From: a bacterium
GTDB lineage: Bacteria; Chloroflexota; Dormibacteria; Aeolococcales; Bog-877
Length of the DNA stretch: 6,270 bases
Direction: 5' to 3'
NCBI GenBank assembly: GCA_021798435.1
Contig: JAJZGN010000116.1
Coordinates: forward strand, 1-6,270
The notes under the pieces were generated by a model. The model was given only the letters and a program-made list of their open reading frames with translations, was not told the origin of the DNA and did not search any database. The position numbers were made by a program, and so were the translations under genes. This document shows, in pieces, positions 5,346 through 6,270 of the stretch. Position 1 is the first letter of the stretch. Each line of letters starts with the position of its first letter.

Positions 5346-6270
5346 TCAGGCCAGCCGGCGCATGACCTCCTCGGCCAAGAGTTGGAGGTGGTCGCGGTCC
5401 TCCAGGTCCAGAAGCTGAAGGTAGGCGCGGCCGCATCCCACGAGGGCCATCTCCCCGAGGCGCTCCAGGATCCTCTCCGGGGTTCCGGCGAGCCCCAGCT
5501 CCTGGAGCTGCTCGAAGTCCCGCCCGATGGCCCGGCAGCGGCGGGCGGCCTCCTCCTCGGTCCTCCCGCAGGCCACGGTGAGCGCCAGGGAAAGCCGCAG
5601 GGTGGCAGGGTCGCGGCCGGAGCGCTCGCAGGCCGCCCGCACCCTGTCGAACTGGGATCTGGCGGCGTCCAGGGGGACGAAGGCGCAGTTGAACTCGGTG
5701 GCGTAGCGGGCGGCCAGCCTCGGAGTTATCCGGGATCCCATGCCCCCGATGAGGATCGGGGGTCCGCCCGGCTGCACCGTGCGGGGCAGTGCTGGGCAGC
5801 CCTCGAGCCGGTAGTGACGGCCGGAGAAGGAGAAGGTTCCGCCCGGTGGGGTCGCCCAGAGTCCCCGGAGAATCTCCAGCTGCTCTTGGAAGCGCTCCAT
5901 CCTCTCCCCGACCTCCGGAAAGGGGATCCCGTAGGCGATGTGCTCGGCCCGGTACCACCCCGCTCCGAACCCGAAGTCAACCCGGCCCGAGCTCGTCTGG
6001 TCGACCTGGGCCACCGCGACCGCCAGAGGGCCAGGATGGCGGAAGGTTGCCGAGGTCATGAGGGTCCCGATCCGGATCCGGCGCGTGGCCGCTGCAATGT
6101 CGGCCAGGGAGGCCCAGGACTCGGTGGGGCCCGGGGGAGTCGGGTCGGTCCCGATCGCCTGCAGGTGGTCGGAGCGGAAGAAGCCCGCGAATCCCAGCGC
6201 CTCGGCGGAGACGGCCACCTCCCGCAGCTGCCCCTGGGTCGCGCCCTGCTGCGGCTCGGTGAATATGTGC
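5346..6270 (-). CDS. Luciferase-like, probably F420-dependent oxidoreductase (5' end cut by window)
   Basis: This is a cytoplasmic TIM-barrel flavin/F420-type oxidoreductase of the bacterial luciferase-like monooxygenase superfamily; the substrate is unknown. The frame stays open to the window edge, where the first full codons read HIFTEPQQGATQG, a typical N-terminal strand, so only a few residues are missing and 307 are visible. An internal GTG at 6218 is therefore not the start. Family features in order are AEALGFAGFFRSDHL, the strand IGTLMTSATFRHP, SSGRVDFGFGAGWYRAEH, YGIPFPEVGERMERF, PILIGGMGSR, and the C-terminal LAGTPERILERLGEMALVGCGRAYLQLLDLED. The GAGWY and YGIPFP elements recall the Rv1855c-type probable F420-dependent group; this is from memory of the family. 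FMN use cannot be excluded. It is separated by 295 bases from the next gene, so it is probably a different transcript. Confidence 0.9.
   Translation of the reverse strand, partial: HIFTEPQQGATQGQLREVAVSAEALGFAGFFRSDHLQAIGTDPTPPGPTESWASLADIAAATRRIRIGTLMTSATFRHPGPLAVAVAQVDQTSSGRVDFGFGAGWYRAEHIAYGIPFPEVGERMERFQEQLEILRGLWATPPGGTFSFSGRHYRLEGCPALPRTVQPGGPPILIGGMGSRITPRLAARYATEFNCAFVPLDAARSQFDRVRAACERSGRDPATLRLSLALTVACGRTEEEAARRCRAIGRDFEQLQELGLAGTPERILERLGEMALVGCGRAYLQLLDLEDRDHLQLLAEEVMRRLA

Noticed and set aside
1136..5365. A 1409-codon plus-strand protein, including a six-His run
   Set aside because: It is the in-register antisense of four well-conserved enzymes; its composition mirrors their codons, and the His run is the complement of GTG-encoded valines.
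4801..5958. Minus-strand 385-codon ORF bridging the oxidoreductase, the gap and the PAP2 gene
   Set aside because: It reads out of frame through both conserved genes and has a Gly/Pro/Arg-rich product with no motif.
5346..6218. Oxidoreductase starting at the internal GTG at 6218
   Set aside because: The 17 codons upstream to the window edge match the family's N-terminal strand and cofactor region, so the true start lies outside the window.

Overview
This is a dense, GC-rich bacterial segment in which every gene I can support lies on the minus strand, so transcription runs from high to low coordinates. High GC, frequent non-AUG starts, an F420-type luciferase-like oxidoreductase and a Thermotoga/archaeal-style short S-adenosylhomocysteine hydrolase suggest a high-GC actinobacterial, chloroflexotal or related soil/thermophile lineage. 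I cannot place it more precisely from sequence alone.

Layout in transcription order. (1) 6270-5346: a luciferase-like, probably F420-dependent oxidoreductase, lacking only its first few residues at the window edge. (2) 5345-5051: about 295 bases without a convincing gene, holding an inverted repeat and a doubtful small ORF; the promoter of the downstream group probably lies here. (3) 5050-4292: a membrane PAP2 phosphatase of the BcrC/YbjG (undecaprenyl-diphosphatase) type, TTG start. (4) 4264-3713: adenine phosphoribosyltransferase (apt). (5) 3700-2438: S-adenosylhomocysteine hydrolase (ahcY), TTG start. (6) 2437-2336: a 102-base leader with small inverted repeats. (7) 2335-1148: S-adenosylmethionine synthetase (metK). 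(8) 1151-18: a mannose-1-phosphate guanylyltransferase with no ATG, GTG or TTG at its 5' end; it most likely starts at a CTG overlapping the metK stop (CTGA).

Genes 3 to 8 look like one operon: same strand, gaps of 27, 12 and 102 bases and a final 4-base overlap, with no intrinsic terminator visible. Its core is the activated-methyl cycle: MetK makes SAM, AhcY removes the methylation by-product SAH, and Apt returns adenine to AMP. It is flanked by two envelope-related enzymes, a probable lipid-carrier phosphatase and a GDP-mannose synthase.

I see no mobile element, CRISPR array, RNA gene, defence system or clearly novel system. The most notable points are the non-canonical start of the guanylyltransferase, the three non-AUG starts, the uncharacterised metK leader, and a 4.2 kb antisense open frame that is best explained as a composition artefact.
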